DNA of 64,000 nucleotides from Entoloma clypeatum (GCA_963565915.1 OY751491.1:1860001-1924000), one strand, 5' to 3'. Counted from the stretch's first letter, positions 9,114 through 21,399 are shown. Program-made: numbers and translations. Notes: generated by a model not told the origin, from the sequence alone.

Positions 9114-11780
9114 TCACCCAACAAGCTTTGAGCCAGAGCCAGATGCTTCCTCTTTCCATTTCTGGGACCCCCAAATTGTGGAAGTAGCCCAGTTCTTTCC
9201 TTTTCCTTCCAATGCCTTGACTGCTGTCTTGGGAAAAAAGAAGACATGGGAAACATGACCGTTAGTGATATTTGCCTTCTCCAACTCCTCAGTCAGCTCT
9301 GCAGGATGCCATTCTCCAACGGCATGGAAGAGGTCGCCAGCCATAAAAATGACAATATCACCTGGTTTGTATCTCGGGAGGTCTCTCAGACTGGAAGAAA
9401 TTGGGAGGGTACAAAGAAAAACATACTTCAATTTCAATCCCAAATCAGAAAAATACAGTTCCCCTCCAGTAAAGCATCCTACTGGAAAGCATGCAACTGG
9501 ACCAGCATCCAATCCATCACGATGGGGGAGGACTTGCAATTTCCAGACAATACAGTAGCTCTACCCAGAAAAGCTCCAGGATCCGAAGCCTCCCATACTC
9601 CAGTGTCGAAGGCCTTTCTGTATTTTTCATGATAAGCAGGGCCGTCTTGAATAGAACAGCCAGACGAAGAGCCATGGGGCGAGTCGCCCAGAAATACCAT
9701 TTGATGGCTTGAGCACTTTGCGCATTCTGGAAGAAGTCCGATGAAGGTACATACTCATTCTAAACAGAAAGAGTGTTGATTTTGATTTCAAGGAAGAAAA
9801 AGCTGAAGATCTACCTTGTGACCTTGGGGGTTCCAGAAGTGCACCAGGTGGGTTACGCCGCATTTCTCATAGGCGCCAGGAAGTTGGATGGAAGAATTTT
9901 CAGCATCTTCTTTCAAATCTTTCATTTGGTGATATAATTCTGCTCTTCACGAACTCTTATGCTGAAGGCCAAAGGTCTGACCGGTGCGAGTTTTGGTGAA
10001 GTTCAAATCGATGACTGATTTCCCATCCTAATGCCGGACGTCACTTTTTGAAGCCTTAGGATGTAGAACAGCATGGAGGCTCAATTGATCCTTTTCCTGA
10101 TTCAAGGTCAACGCTGAAAGTTTAGATAGATTTTGCAGAAATAAAATATGGGAAAGCCATCCTCTTGAATTGCTTCCTTAGGGATCTTGTTCAGATTGGC
10201 TTCAGTCCTCCCCGCATGGCCATTTGGCCCCGTCGTATAGATAGTCTCATGAGGAAGTCTGATTATCAGGAATCTTATATCAGAGGGGAATGACTCACAG
10301 GAATTGTATCCTTTGGGATGGGTACCTTTGCCAATTCTAAATCCTCCTCATCATACTCTGCATCTGTAGTTCCATCTTCTAGAACCTCATCCCCTCCTAA
10401 TACCTCTACATCATCATCGTATTCGTAATTGGACAGGTTGGCAGTATCATCGTTGGTCTCTGTTACGGACTCTATGGTATGAGGACCACGTCATATCTTT
10501 TACTTATCGGCCCGACTCAGCGCCCTCTTACGAACTTACTATGTCTAATGTCTACTTTCGCAACCTTCGATTCCCAGTCTGACTCACTACATTACTTCGT
10601 CAACCCCTTTAGTATACTTCGCTTCCGCACTGACTCGTTTCACACAGTCAGCTTACTCATTGTACTGTACATAGCCTTCCGCAGTCACCTTACTCATGCG
10701 CACTGCCTTCCGCAGTACTGACTCATCCGCTACCGCCTATAGTCAGTACCTATATAAACCTCTTGTACTGTAGTAGATTCCTTAGATTTAGCAATCACAT
10801 TGCTCTTCGCCTTTCCACTTCCTGCATACTCTGCCCAAACCTTGGAACGGTTTGTTAAAGCATAACAGTCTCTGTTTGGAATGGAGAGTCTGGGAGGTCT
10901 TCCAGGGGTGCCAGTGGGCTTCCCAGCTCCTCAGCAGCGTTGACGAGTTGGGTAGCATCTGTAGCGCCTCCGAGCTCTTCTAACGGGGTCAGGGGACTTT
11001 GGGGCTCCTCAGGTTCACCAGGGCAAGTCGCAAATACTGCTGCCAAACGATAGCCATTCTGATCTTGAAAAATTCTGGAAAACGGATCTGCTGGCCATTC
11101 AGCCATAGCTTCCATTTTCTTACCAGCTGCTTCCTGGTCTTTTTTGCAGGGTTTCCGCCTCCTTTTGAGTTCTGCAAGTGAAACGTGGGGGATGATGAAT
11201 ACAGGCGCATTTTTCTCCCACTGGCTCGCAAAATGCTCATATGATCTGACCAGAAGCTTATCCTTCCGAGCAGCAGTGGGGTTCTGCAGCTCGGTTCGTT
11301 TCCATTTCAAGGGATTTGAAGGTTTTTCCCATATCAAACCTTGTTTAAACAGGGAGACCTGTTCCTTATAAGCAGAATACTCTGCCGTCTGCTTGGCACC
11401 CTGCGCGACCGCCCTCCTCTTGCCAGGGTTGGCAGATCTGGGCTGAGGGAAGAAGAATCAGCCAGAACCTCAGCGTAAGGTGTATATTCGTTACTTCTGA
11501 GGGGCGAACAGGACGATCAGCATCGTCTGGTATTTTGGAAAGGTTGGGTTGCAAAACGTTGGTTTGAACTGTAGTTTCCTGTCAGACAAAGCGTGAAATT
11601 TAATCAGGCTTAATGAGGAATAAAAAATACATCGATCTTTGCTTTCTTCCTGGGCCTTTTAGGTTCAGGCAGAGGCTTTTTTGGAATTTGAACGGTAAGT
11701 GCTTTTGGGGACGTTGGAATGCTTTCTGTATCTGTTTGCCGCAGGTTGAGTGTATATTCAGAAAATATACATTCATAGCA
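9114..11780 (-). pseudogene. TET/JBP-like 2OG-Fe(II) dioxygenase, decayed and split by a solo LTR
   Basis: Minus-strand exons run from a basic N-terminal region (LPEPKRPRKKAKID near 11660) through a middle part (about 11340-10870) and an acidic linker to a C-terminal oxygenase core. The core has the iron-binding HRD (9516-9524) in LPHRDGLDAG, then VGCFTGGELYFSDLGL, and then YKPGDIVIFMAGDLFHAVG with the distal histidine at 9324-9326. HxD, GGxL and PGD followed by H is the arrangement of fungal TET/JBP proteins, which oxidise methylated pyrimidines in nucleic acid. Short introns fit at about 9376-9411, 9775-9830 and 11590-11640. Lesions are TAG 10028-10030, TGA 9947-9949, a frame shift near 9545 and the LTR at 10461-10867. 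The 5' end is not resolved. In basidiomycetes such genes are often carried with KDZ transposons, and a KDZ terminus lies 4.5 kb away. Confidence 0.78.
10461..10867 (+). mobile_element. solo LTR of the gypsy B/C/D family
   Basis: Starts TGTTACGGAC and ends GCATAACA. It is flanked by the 5-bp direct repeat GTCTC (10456-10460 and 10868-10872), as expected of LTR retrotransposon integration followed by LTR-LTR recombination. The reverse complement matches the LTR of copy C (58408-58773) at both ends and in the middle. Removing the LTR and one GTCTC restores an open, in-frame junction in the surrounding TET/JBP-like gene. Confidence 0.93.
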
Positions 11781-12003
11781 ATATGTAACTAGCGCTTGAT
11801 ATACTTAATGAAAACAGGGCTCAGGTTAGGCAATGCGGCGACCTGCGCAATGGCTTTGTTTGTTCAGCTTCTGAAGCAAACAGGTTGTTCAGATCTGAAT
11901 GACCTGTTTGTTTCGAAAGGCGAACAACAAAGCCTTCGGAACTGAAGCGCTCTATTTTCAACCAACACTGGCTCACTGATTGATAGCCTTGCCACAATAT
12001 GTC
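11781..12003. promoter_or_regulatory. divergent intergenic region between the TET/JBP-like and JmjC-like genes
   Basis: About 220 bp (depending on the unresolved 5' end of the left gene) separate two genes pointing away from each other, so this should hold both promoters. Within it, 11877-11910 is a near-perfect 34-bp palindrome centred on AGATCT with arms CAAACAGGT and ACCTGTTTG. It is enclosed by outer arms GGCTTTGTTTGTTC (11852 onward) and GAACAACAAAGCC (11922-11934). A nested inverted repeat of this type could be a dimer-binding site or a relic of an insertion. No TATA box was assigned. Confidence 0.5.
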
Positions 12004-15000
12004 ATGTCCAACCCAGCTGTCACCCAGGTAAGAAGATGCCCTTTCAGTCCGAAGACCTCGTTGTTAACTATTTCCAGGTATTGTCTGCTTCATTTTGGTA
12101 TACCACCCTATTGCATTGGCATTTGTTATCCCCTTACGACTGTTCTTTAGACAAACATCTAGCTGGGGGATCCTCCCTTGGACTAGTTCTATATTCCAGA
12201 ATGACAACTGGAGAGCCCTGGAAGCGGGGGATGGTCATGAACTCACAGTATGTACTTGGAAAACCTCTCATTTTTGCTCTAAACTTGGCCTCTGGAGAAC
12301 AGAAGTTGATGAAAGCATCGGAAACTGATTCAAACCCTCGTTCTTGCTGCGCAATTCAGGGGCTACTAAATCACTTCAAACATGATGAGCCCTCAACGGC
12401 CCTAGCAGGTGAAAGCTGCCATTGGCTATTTGGATATCGCCTCGTAGACGCCATCGCCTTGATTGACGGCCTCACTGAAAGCAGCCCCGAAATTCAGGGG
12501 GCGTTCAGGAGAGAACAGCAGGAGACGTCGTCAAAACCTTTCCAGTGAGCCTCTTCTTATTCCCTCATTCTCCCACCGTTTCTGGCGCTTAATTCTTCTG
12601 TTTAGAAATTGGAGGACTGGGGCATAGTTGTCAAAAATGTGCTACACCATCTACGAGCTATGCCCCCAGTGCCTGCTCTCAAAACAAACCTCGCCCGTCA
12701 GTACACAGGGCTCTGCTCCAAGGAGAAGAAGAAGAACGGCACATTGATCATTAGCCACTTCGCTCAAGCTGCTTTTCACATGGCTTATCTTTTGGCTGCG
12801 AGTGATCCCCTGTTTTCACTTCTAATTCTGACAAACTTTGAAATAGGGACACGGTGACATTCCTTCCAAATACACTGAAATGGAAAATTTCCTCGTCAGC
12901 TTGGAAGGCAGCAGCGGCGAAGATGAGAGCGCTCCAGCGGGCAGGCCGCCGCATTCTAAGCTCAGATTTCCCCTTTTTGCAGCTCTGACTTGTTCGCCAA
13001 TTGTTTTGCTTCTCGCAATGGATATTGGAGGCACTAGCGTCCAGAACCTGTTCTCAGTAAGTTTGCAAGTCCAACAACCTTGGCATAACTAATGAGCCTC
13101 CTCAAGATATGGGTAACAATTGGGGGTCTGGCAAGGCCGCCGCCTCTGGCGCAATTCGAGAAACACATATTGCAGGTTATCTGGAAAGGAAGCCAAGATA
13201 CGTCTTTTGATTATCAAACCGAGTTGATTGCTGCTTTGGAAGGCGCTCTTCCAATGTTAACTGATGCTGCCGAGGGTGAATTGAGGTGGTTCAAGGGTGA
13301 GAACCAGTTGGATATCTCTCTGTTTTTCAACTGATTACTTTCAGAACCTAAATCTCACCTGGCTTTGCTACCCCCCTGCACTTGGACCGAGTGGCCACAA
13401 CACAGAACAAGAAGAGGCGCAACCCGCGGAACCTCCGGCACTTTGGGAACGCCAGAGCGGGGTCTCAACCCCAATCTCGAGTGTCCCAGAATCGAGTCAG
13501 GAAGGCTCCCTGCCTCGTGAATTCACGCTGTTGGAAGAGCGTCCCCAACAACCAGAAGACAACAATGAAGAGCAGCTGCAACAACCAGAAGATGATGATG
13601 AAGAGCAGCTGCAACAGCCAGAAGACGATGATGATGAAGCTGACAATGGTAAAGAAGGCGGCCCCCAACGATCCAAACGCAAGCGTCTTCAGCCCTCGAA
13701 TACCTCCCTAAACCGCCAACCGGCTCCCAGAGACCTTCAAAAAAGCCCAGGGCGGCAATGCAGACGTTGACTCTGAGAGGTAAAGCAGTCGCATTTTTGC
13801 AGGAGTCTTTTACATTCAAGGGCTTCAAAAGCGTTGTTGTGCAAGACTTGCAAAGGCAATATGTATGTTTTTTCTCTGTTTCTTTTAAATACCTAAGGCT
13901 CACCAGAGCGTTTAGTCTTCTGGTATCCTCGATTTGCCCCCCTTGGATGTCGATTCAATGCCTTCAGCAAGTATTACTCTTTCAAGCTGTGGTCGCTGCT
14001 AAATACGGCTGCTCCGGCCCTTAGAAGGTTACAGGAGCTCCCGTGGACTTTGCTCTTCCTGGAGGGAACGGCGTCTACCAAATGATGCCCAGATTTCACG
14101 TTAGTAGTAACTATCATAAGTACGATCTTTGGCTAACCAAAACTCTAGAGCAAAAGGGATCTCAGCTACTTTCAAAAAATGGTGGAGGCCTGCGACCGGT
14201 CTGGTGTAAATCCCTGGATCAAAGTTATGACGTATGGCGAATACTCCAGTCTCTCGTTCAAGGACACCCAAGACATCTTGCATGGTCAACATATCGTCGT
14301 CACCAATTGCCCTTCTCCGGCGCAAAAATTTGATTCTGACGGCCTTGTTCGACTGACAGCTTTGAACAAAATGGTCACAATCCACGGTTTGTTTCGCACC
14401 ATCTCGCGAAATATGCACAGCTCACAAACATCTTCACATTGATAGATCATTCAGTGGCTGAGCATCCAGAGCCCGGCGCTGAATCTCGTCACAGAGCTGG
14501 CACTCTGAAGCAAATGCTTAAGGCTGCAAGGCAAGTTGACGGGAAAGCGCTGAATGGCCTGGACTTTCCACGCTTGGCACCTGGAGAATTCCCCCTCCCT
14601 GCTGCAACAGACATCGCCGTTTGGGATCAGGTTCACAGAGAGCCCTGTTGCGAGGACACCTTTCCATGGTCGTCTATGCAATGGGGTCTTTGCGCCACTG
14701 CAGGCGCTTATCACAAGGTGCACAAAGATTGTGAAGGTGGCTGTACATTTGTAGCGCCTGAGTCTGGAGTCAAACCCTGGCTGGTCGGGGTTCCCAGATT
14801 GGATTCCACAGAGGGCTTTGCTGATCTAGCCTCGATCAACGTGTTCACATCAGATGAATACAATATCTGGGAGACAAATTCACATCTCCTGGATTGGGCA
14901 GCTGTGGTCCTTCAACCTGGAACTGCCCTGTAAGTTTTGCAAATTCACCTTCATCAGGTCTAAGCTGACCAGATTTTGGAATAGCATCATGCGACCCAAT

Positions 15001-15992
15001 ACCCTCCATGTCGTCTTCACAGCTGAGCATTCCGTTTGCATGGGGGGCCATTTTTATTCAATGTCCACGCTTCAAGAAACTTGTTATGGTCTTTACCATG
15101 ATTTTACTTCTGGGCAGGTGACCACGAATGCAGAGCACATCTCAGATGCCTTCAGAGTTTTGACACGGATGATGGCCTATTACCAGATGGACTTGATGGG
15201 TTCCGAGCGCAAGGAATCTCCAGAGGATTCAATGGATGTTGACGACAGTGAGCGTTTCATTATTCATTTGGGACGCAGTTTTTGATGATCCGGGGCTTGT
15301 CTCTCATTAGCTCAAGGTCCAAAAGATCCCAGGTGGCATTCCCCAAATCTCGACACATTTGAAGGGATTCTTGACATCAGCAGTTTGATGTGCCTTCTGG
15401 AGTTGGGAAATGTCCTCAACAATTGGAGCTACAATGGCTCACTGAACAATATTGAGCGTCGTTGATTGATGTACACCCAGAAACGCTCAAGGATGCTGCG
15501 CCGTTGGATTGATCATTGGTACAAATTTCTGGATCCAGAAGAAAATGTATACGACTTTATCCAAGGGTTCTTTGGACCCTACTTGATTCAACAAGCAAGA
15601 GCTCTGCTTTTTGCTCGCTGGCAAGCAGACAGTCGTCAGTTTGGACATCGTGAGGAAGGACTGGCACGCATTGTCACATGGGAGTGTGTCCGGCGCATAA
15701 TAGAGGAAAGCCTCTACCAGGACAAAGTCATGTGGGAGATATGGCGGGATTCTGATGACACGGAGGCAACGTATGCTTGGGCTGGACCGCAGTTGATCGT
15801 ACAACAGATGAAAGAGCCTTATGCAGGTGAGTTCTTTGGTTCAGCGACCCTTTGCAATTACAGCGTTACATGTTTTTGGCAGAGGACAATGAGGATGAGA
15901 AGAAGGACAAAGGCTTTGTTCTTGGAGATCGATTTGCATTCGGAGTGGTGAGCCAGGCAGAACGTGCTCAAATTGAGGAGGATTTATCTTAG
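12004..15992 (+). CDS. JmjC-like (cupin-fold 2OG oxygenase-type) protein, multi-exon, one premature stop
   Basis: ATG 12004 opens a short exon ended by a clean intron (12028-12077). The C-terminal third is well resolved, with introns 14930-14984, 15248-15310 and 15827-15882 all with GT...AG ends and matching phase, and the stop TAG at 15990-15992. The JmjC core shows the metal-binding pair HKD (14721-14729) in VHKDCEGGCTF, a following lysine in SGVKPW, and the distal histidine (15007-15009) in MRPNTLHVVFTAEH, then GGHFYSMSTLQET. An acidic, QPEDDDEEQL-repeat segment lies at about 13530-13650. TGA at 15463-15465 interrupts the last large exon (probably CGA-to-TGA). Exons between 12078 and 14440 are not fully resolved, so further lesions may exist. 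JmjC proteins mostly demethylate or hydroxylate proteins such as histones. This divergent mushroom family has no known substrate that I can name. Confidence 0.75.
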
Positions 15993-16295
15993 ACAGCAAA
16001 TTTGCATTTCACTGATTTTCATTTTTTATATACTTTATCAGCCACCAACGGCTGCCTTGTAATCGATCTTAATAACCTTCAATTGATTTCTTGGTAAGGC
16101 AGAATTTTGAGAAAGCCAAGTGAGGGGAAAAATCAAAGAAAATTTATTGCAATCCAGCCAGACGAAGATAGGTACATTGGGTCCAGTTGCAATATCAAAA
16201 ACGAGTTACAAAGCAAATTTGCACCTGCAGTCAGAATTTGAAAAGAGTTCAGTTGCAGCGTCACTCGGAACTGTCAAGTATTTTCAGGAGGTCTT
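15993..16295. other. intergenic, nothing recognised
   Basis: AT-rich sequence downstream of the JmjC-like gene, ending at the KDZ terminus. No ORF or repeat seen. Confidence 0.4.
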
Positions 16296-16560
16296 TACAC
16301 TCCCCCACATCTTCTAGCGGATTCCGAGCGGAATCCAAAATTCTGGCAGGAATCCATTCAGATTCCTGTCGGAATTTCGGCTCTGTAGATGACAGAAAAT
16401 GGCTGTAAATAGTTAGAAAAATTACAATCAGATTCCGATCGGAATCATCAGAATCCCAGCGGAATGTCATTCCGACAGAGTCCACAGGAATTCCACTGGA
16501 ATTCCTGTGGACTTATGCAGCAGAATTCCGAAGCATGGTAACATGATGTGGTGGTGGTCA
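16296..16560. repeat. left terminal region of KDZ copy 1
   Basis: Contains the terminal CTTTACACTCCCCCACAT and many inverted or palindromic variants of GGAATCC, such as CGGATTCCGAGCGGAATCC. The counterpart regions are 26156-26400 and about 33400-33668. Subterminal repeats of this kind are typical transposase-binding regions; that role is inferred. Confidence 0.65.
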
Positions 16561-16992
16561 CGTGACTTATCTGCCATCTCATCAATCAGCAAACCTCCTC
16601 GACCTCGACCACACTGTTGCCCAGCAACCCAGCAAAACCAGAAACCCAGCAAAACCCAACAAAACCACAATGATGACAACCCACAAAGCCCCTGCTGCCG
16701 CTGAACTCCCGACCATGAGGAGTGGCCACATCCGCACGACGCCCGCTCCGCCTTCGTCCCATGGTTGCAAGCATGCCACGTCAGTGAATGACAAGGACGA
16801 CAATGCCCGCAAACACGTCAAAGCCGCCACCGCCGCCCAACCGATCAAGGCGAGCACCGCCCCGCCGAAGAAGGCCACAAAGAAGGCCATGGCGAGCAAG
16901 CCCGCGGCAGGGTGTGTATCCGACCACCCCATCCCTCCGTTACTCACTGCCCGCCTGCAGCACCACAGACGAGGCCGGCCCCACCGGTAAAA

Positions 16993-19269
16993 CATCGCTT
17001 CTTGATCCGCTACCACCATGTGCACAGCCACCAGTGGAGCCAACACCTCGCTTTATCGCCACATCACGCAACATCCAGCACTCTGATCGGTATCAAAACA
17101 CTCTCCAGGCCTCCTCCCTGTCATCGTTTATACAATGGCATCGAGATCAGGCCGATCCAGAGGTCGGGGGGGGGGGGGCGCCTGCTCCCTCTCATGCTCC
17201 AACTCCCAGCCTTTTGCAACAGGACGAATCCATGTGGAGTGAACTCCCCCAGGAGCCGTCCGCTCTCTCTAGCATGACCAACTGGCGCTACAAAACCTCT
17301 GCCGAACATAATGCTCGCTCCCAAGCTGAAGCTCATGCTCGCACTCCGCCATCCGCAAGTGTGTCCCCTCAAGTCCGAAAGAAGGCCCGACAGGGGTCGA
17401 GCCCCGGCTCCCCCTCTCCCTCTCCTTCTCCTCTGTCCTCTCTCAAGCGAGTTACCGCCCTCTCGCCCCTCCTAGGATCCGTGGTTGAACAGCTGGATCA
17501 ATTTATTCAGAATAACTCCTCTGGCGCTGGGGCGGTTCCCAACAGCGTCGACATTGAAGCGGCCACTCAGGTCTTTGGCTATCTGGTAGAGTGGGTGAGT
17601 AAACCCGAGACTCTCCAACATTTTCGTGACAATCCAGGTGTGAAGGACCTTTTTGGTCCTGTCTACCAACACATGGCAATGAAGTTCAACGACATCAGCC
17701 TTTACACCCCGGCGGAAGCTGTGGCTGCTTTGCCTCCCCCTCCCCCTCCTCTGACACATCGGCCCCCCCGACCCCCTCCTCCTTGACCTCCTCCCCCCAC
17801 TGCCCCTGCGGCGGCGCCGGTTATTCCGGCTGCTGGTGCTGCTACAGGTGGTGGTGCCATGGACCTGGACGTGGAACCCCCTGGACCGAACCGTGCCCCT
17901 GCTGGCCCCCCTCACCCCTCCCCCTCCAGTCGCAAGAGGCCGTCTCGTGCTGCTCAGGCACCTAGTGGCCCCCCACCTCCTCCTCCCCCTGTGAACCCCC
18001 AACCTGGGCGGAACACACCTCCTGTTGCTAGGCGTCGCCCTTACAACACGTCCAACGGCCCCTCACACCGCTCCATTGTTGTTGTCGTGGATGCGAAGGA
18101 TACTATGGTAGACCTTCTCCCACTGGCCACACACATCTCTTGCCATGTTGACTCATTCCAGAGCTCAATCATGGTCGAATCCTTCCGCCTGGCTTACAGT
18201 GGGCTCTGCCTCACCACAATCAGTGTCCCTTTCCCCTCCGACCTCTCCAGGTTGGAAACCTTCATATGCTCCGTCGTTCCCAAAGGATCCACAGTCCGTT
18301 GCGAGGTGCCTTCATCCCGCTCATTCTGTAAACTCATAGGTGTCCCATTTTACCACGGTGACAGACCTATCACCTCCAAGGACGCTGAAAGCGCCCTCCA
18401 CTCTTCTGTCTTCAAAGACAGCATCTGCCTTGCGGCTCCACCCCGGATCGTTCGTGATTCCAGGTGCGCCAACACATGCACCATCTATTTCGACATCTGG
18501 GACTCCCAAACTGGCTCCCGGATGAAGACATTCGTCAACCGCTCCCTAAACTTGGGGACGACGGTCTGCTTCTTCCGAAAGGCCTCCATGAAGATTGGTA
18601 TGCCTCTCTGCACCCGCTGCTGTTTGTGGGGACATAACACGAACTTCTGCAACTCCACACGTGTATTCTGCCCCATTTGTAGGGGTCCTCACCATGAAGA
18701 AAATCATCGCTCTCTTGCCACCTGCTGCAAGGGACGCCCTGATGCGAACCCTCCCATTCCTCCCACCGCCGAGGAGACTCCTTGTCCTCACAATGCTCAT
18801 TGCAAGAACTGCAGCAAACCTCACGCTGCCAGTTTTGGCAGCACCGTTTTGACCAGGGCTGGATCATGGCCCGATATTCGAGGGGCGAGCCATCTGGGCT
18901 CGACCTCCATGTACGTCCCTTGACTGGGGAAACTGGTACTCGTCGGAAAGCTCCTGCCTCTGGCCGCGGCCGTGATGATGGGGAGGTGTGAACTGGTCAT
19001 GGGGACGCTTAAAGTCATACTCCCCTCAAGGAGTATCCAGCTACATGTATGTCGTCTCTCTCTACATATCATGTTACTTTTGGTGTATGCTCTCCTCTGT
19101 AGTCCCTTGATTGCATCTTATCGCTGTACCGTCTTTTCTATTTTTTGGACATTTCTGTGCTAGCCCACACGCACGTTAAAACTCTTTACTGCCGACTTGT
19201 AGTAGTAGGCAACCGGACTGCCCTCAGGGTACTGGTATATAAATTGTTGACACAAAAAAAAAAAAAAGA
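16993..19269 (+). mobile_element. ORF1-only LINE (non-LTR retrotransposon), copy 1
   Basis: Begins CGCTTCTTGATCCGC-type sequence, ends in a poly(A) run (19254-19267), and is flanked by the 15-bp direct repeat GCCCCACCGGTAAAA (16978-16992 and 19270-19284). These are the marks of target-primed reverse transcription. It contains a gag-like ORF1 and about 280 bp of 3' untranslated sequence but no reverse transcriptase. The copy at 42447-44736 has the same ends and contents, so this is a defined short unit and not a random truncation. Confidence 0.88.
17135..18990 (+). pseudogene. LINE ORF1 (gag-like, CCHC zinc knuckles), copy 1
   Basis: ORF1 starts at ATG 17135 (MASRSGRSRG), but in this copy a run of G near 17167 puts the start out of frame. 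It is Pro/Ser-rich at first. It has a TGA at 17784-17786 and then continues in frame through MDLDVEPPGP (17859) to a nucleic-acid-binding C-terminus with clustered cysteines (CTRCCLWGHNTNFC, CPICRGPHHEENH, CPHNAHCKNC). A frame shift near 18833 moves the conserved tail CQFWQHRFDQGWIMARY into another frame. Non-LTR ORF1 proteins coat the element RNA. The TGA and the frame shift also occur in copy 2. Confidence 0.8.
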
Positions 19270-21399
19270 GCCCCACCGGTAAAAAGACCGGCACCGCTGG
19301 CAAAAAGACCTACAAGGGCAAGGCCGCCGCCGCTACAAGTGCCGCCGAGCCCCACCTCACGAAGTGGGGTTTGTTTTCTTTTTTCTTTCTTTATTCTCAC
19401 AAAAACAGCGCCTCCAGGACCGAGCAGCAGCTCGAGGCCCTCGGCATCCTGATTGCGCCGCCCCCGCACGCCCCTGCCGCCGTCTCGACACCTGCAGCGT
19501 CAAAGCTGGGGGGCACGGGTCGCGCCCGCCAGCCGGCACCCCCAACTGCCAGTGACAGTGAAGAGGAGGGGAACGAGGAAGGAGACGAGTAGGGTGAGGA
19601 CAAGGGGGGTGAGGACGGGAGCGCGGAAGAAGGGAGCGCGGACGACGAGGATGAGGAAGAGGAGGATGAGGAAGAGGAGGACGAAGAAGAGGAGGACAAG
19701 GAAGGGGAGGAGGAGGAGGAGAAGGAGGAAGAAGAGGATGGGGAGGACGCACAGGGGAACGGGGACGCCCCGGTCAAGGACGACGATGGCGGCAACGGCA
19801 CAAGTGACGGGGACGATACCGTCCCCTTCCCTGTCCCCTTCACCACGTCCTCTCGCCCCCCCTCCACCTCCCGCGCCACCTCCACCTCCTGCCCCATCTC
19901 TCGCGCCATCTCCCGCGTGCCGTCTCTTAGCTTCTGTTTCTTTAGATCAATCCGTGGTGGTCTTGCCTCTGTTCTCTGGTCTTGGGGAGGCTTTGCCCCC
20001 GTCTCTTGATTCTTGCTTTTCTGGGGAGGCTGTACCCCCTTCTGTTTTTGCTTCTGGGAATGCTGTACCCCCATCATCTGAAATTGTAGACCCACATACC
20101 CCACCTAAGCGTAGTTTAGATGTAGTAATGCAATCTCCCGGTAGTGCTGAGCACCAGGATATTGACATGTCTCCTCGTGCAAACTTGCACTCTCTGCAAG
20201 GTGCTTTGCACACTGAGGGTGGTTTCATTCGTGGTCAGGCATTGGGTAACACTATGAACCATGCTGATTTCGAATACAACCAATCTACTACTGCACCACC
20301 CAATGTCAAGGGTACTGTACATGTGTACAAGTCTAAGGAATCTGAACATAGCAATCCGAGGGCTATGAAGTCTTCAATGACTATTCGAATTCCTGTAAAC
20401 AGTTCTCTTGGTCCCGTTCTTCACAAACTGGGCAATTTATACTCACCTGTGAAGAATGAAAATCATAGGATCTATGTGTACACAAATGAGGAGACTTGGG
20501 ACATAAAGGGTCTCTATACTGCTGCACTCTTGGATGACGATACAGTGGATTGGAAGTTTAATGATAATGGATATGTTTTACATCTTTTTGTGAGTTTTAC
20601 CATTCATATTGATTGAAGTATATCTCTGATACAAATACTTTTAGGCTGAATCATCTGAATCATCTATCTCTACACAAATTCCAACATCTTCTACTATCCC
20701 CCCTCTCATGACTGAACCTTCTGTATCCAACGACACATCTGAATCTCGTGGACTTTCTCTTTTCACCTCTGTTCAACAATCTATGATTGAACAGTTGAAG
20801 ATTGAGTCTATCTATTTGGATCACAAAAATCATACTTTGTGCTATGCATATTTGAAATATCAAGAATTTTGTCGTGCTCAGGCTCTGCTGAATGAAATGC
20901 AGAACAATCTAACTTGGAAAGGTGCTGGTAAACAGAGTGATTTGAGAGGCATCTTTGCTTCTTCATCCTATTTCTATTCCAATTATGAACCCTTCAAATT
21001 TGTTGCAAAATATCCATCTCTGGTAGACTGGTTGGAGAACACTGAAGACTGTCTATCTGACAATGAAATCTGGGGATTTTCTGAGGATTATAATCTTGGA
21101 TCTGTGAAGAAGTTTCTGCATCAGCAAGGGAAATTGAAGTCTAAGATTGATGAAAAGGCTGAAGAAGTGGAGAAACAGTCTAAAAAGAAGGGAAAGTCTA
21201 AGCCAGCTGTGAAAAAGCAGAGTTCTGCTGCTGAAGGGAAAAAGTCTAAGGTGGTCAAAAAGAAGCAGGGTGAAGGCTCTGAAAGCAGCGGCAAGAAAGC
21301 AAAGAAGTAGTAAGTTGATACAACTTATAATTTTTAATTTGTGTTTGAGTTTTAGTAGTTTGTTACAGATCTTGTATGCATTTTGTTCTCAATGGCTAG

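Larger units (their letters stand above)
16670..21310 (+). pseudogene. KDZ companion protein KCP, copy 1 (uncharacterised family), interrupted by a LINE
   Basis: ATG 16670 opens exon 1, a basic Ala/Lys-rich segment containing SGHIR and KDDNAR, followed by an intron (about 16913-16959). The next exon is split by the LINE; removing the LINE and one duplicated target rejoins the frame around PTGKKTGTAGKKTYKGK. After an intron (about 19361-19419) comes LEALGILIAPPP, then a Glu/Asp-rich tract with an in-frame TAG (19590-19592) and a frame shift, GEALPPS repeats and PHTPPKRSLDVVMQSPGS. A conserved globular block follows (ALGNTMNHADFE, LGPVLHKLG, YVYTNEETWDIKG), an intron (20590-20644), FASSSYFYSNYEPFKF and a Lys-rich tail ending at TAG 21308-21310. 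I do not recognise a function. The paralogue at 27150-33148 keeps the same order and also sits directly upstream of KDZ transposase sequence. Confidence 0.65.

Noticed and set aside
17472..18002. Arg/Gly-rich minus-strand ORF of 176 codons, also at 42931-43461
   Set aside because: Shadow of the Pro-rich LINE ORF1 on the opposite strand; it is conserved only because the LINE copies are nearly identical.
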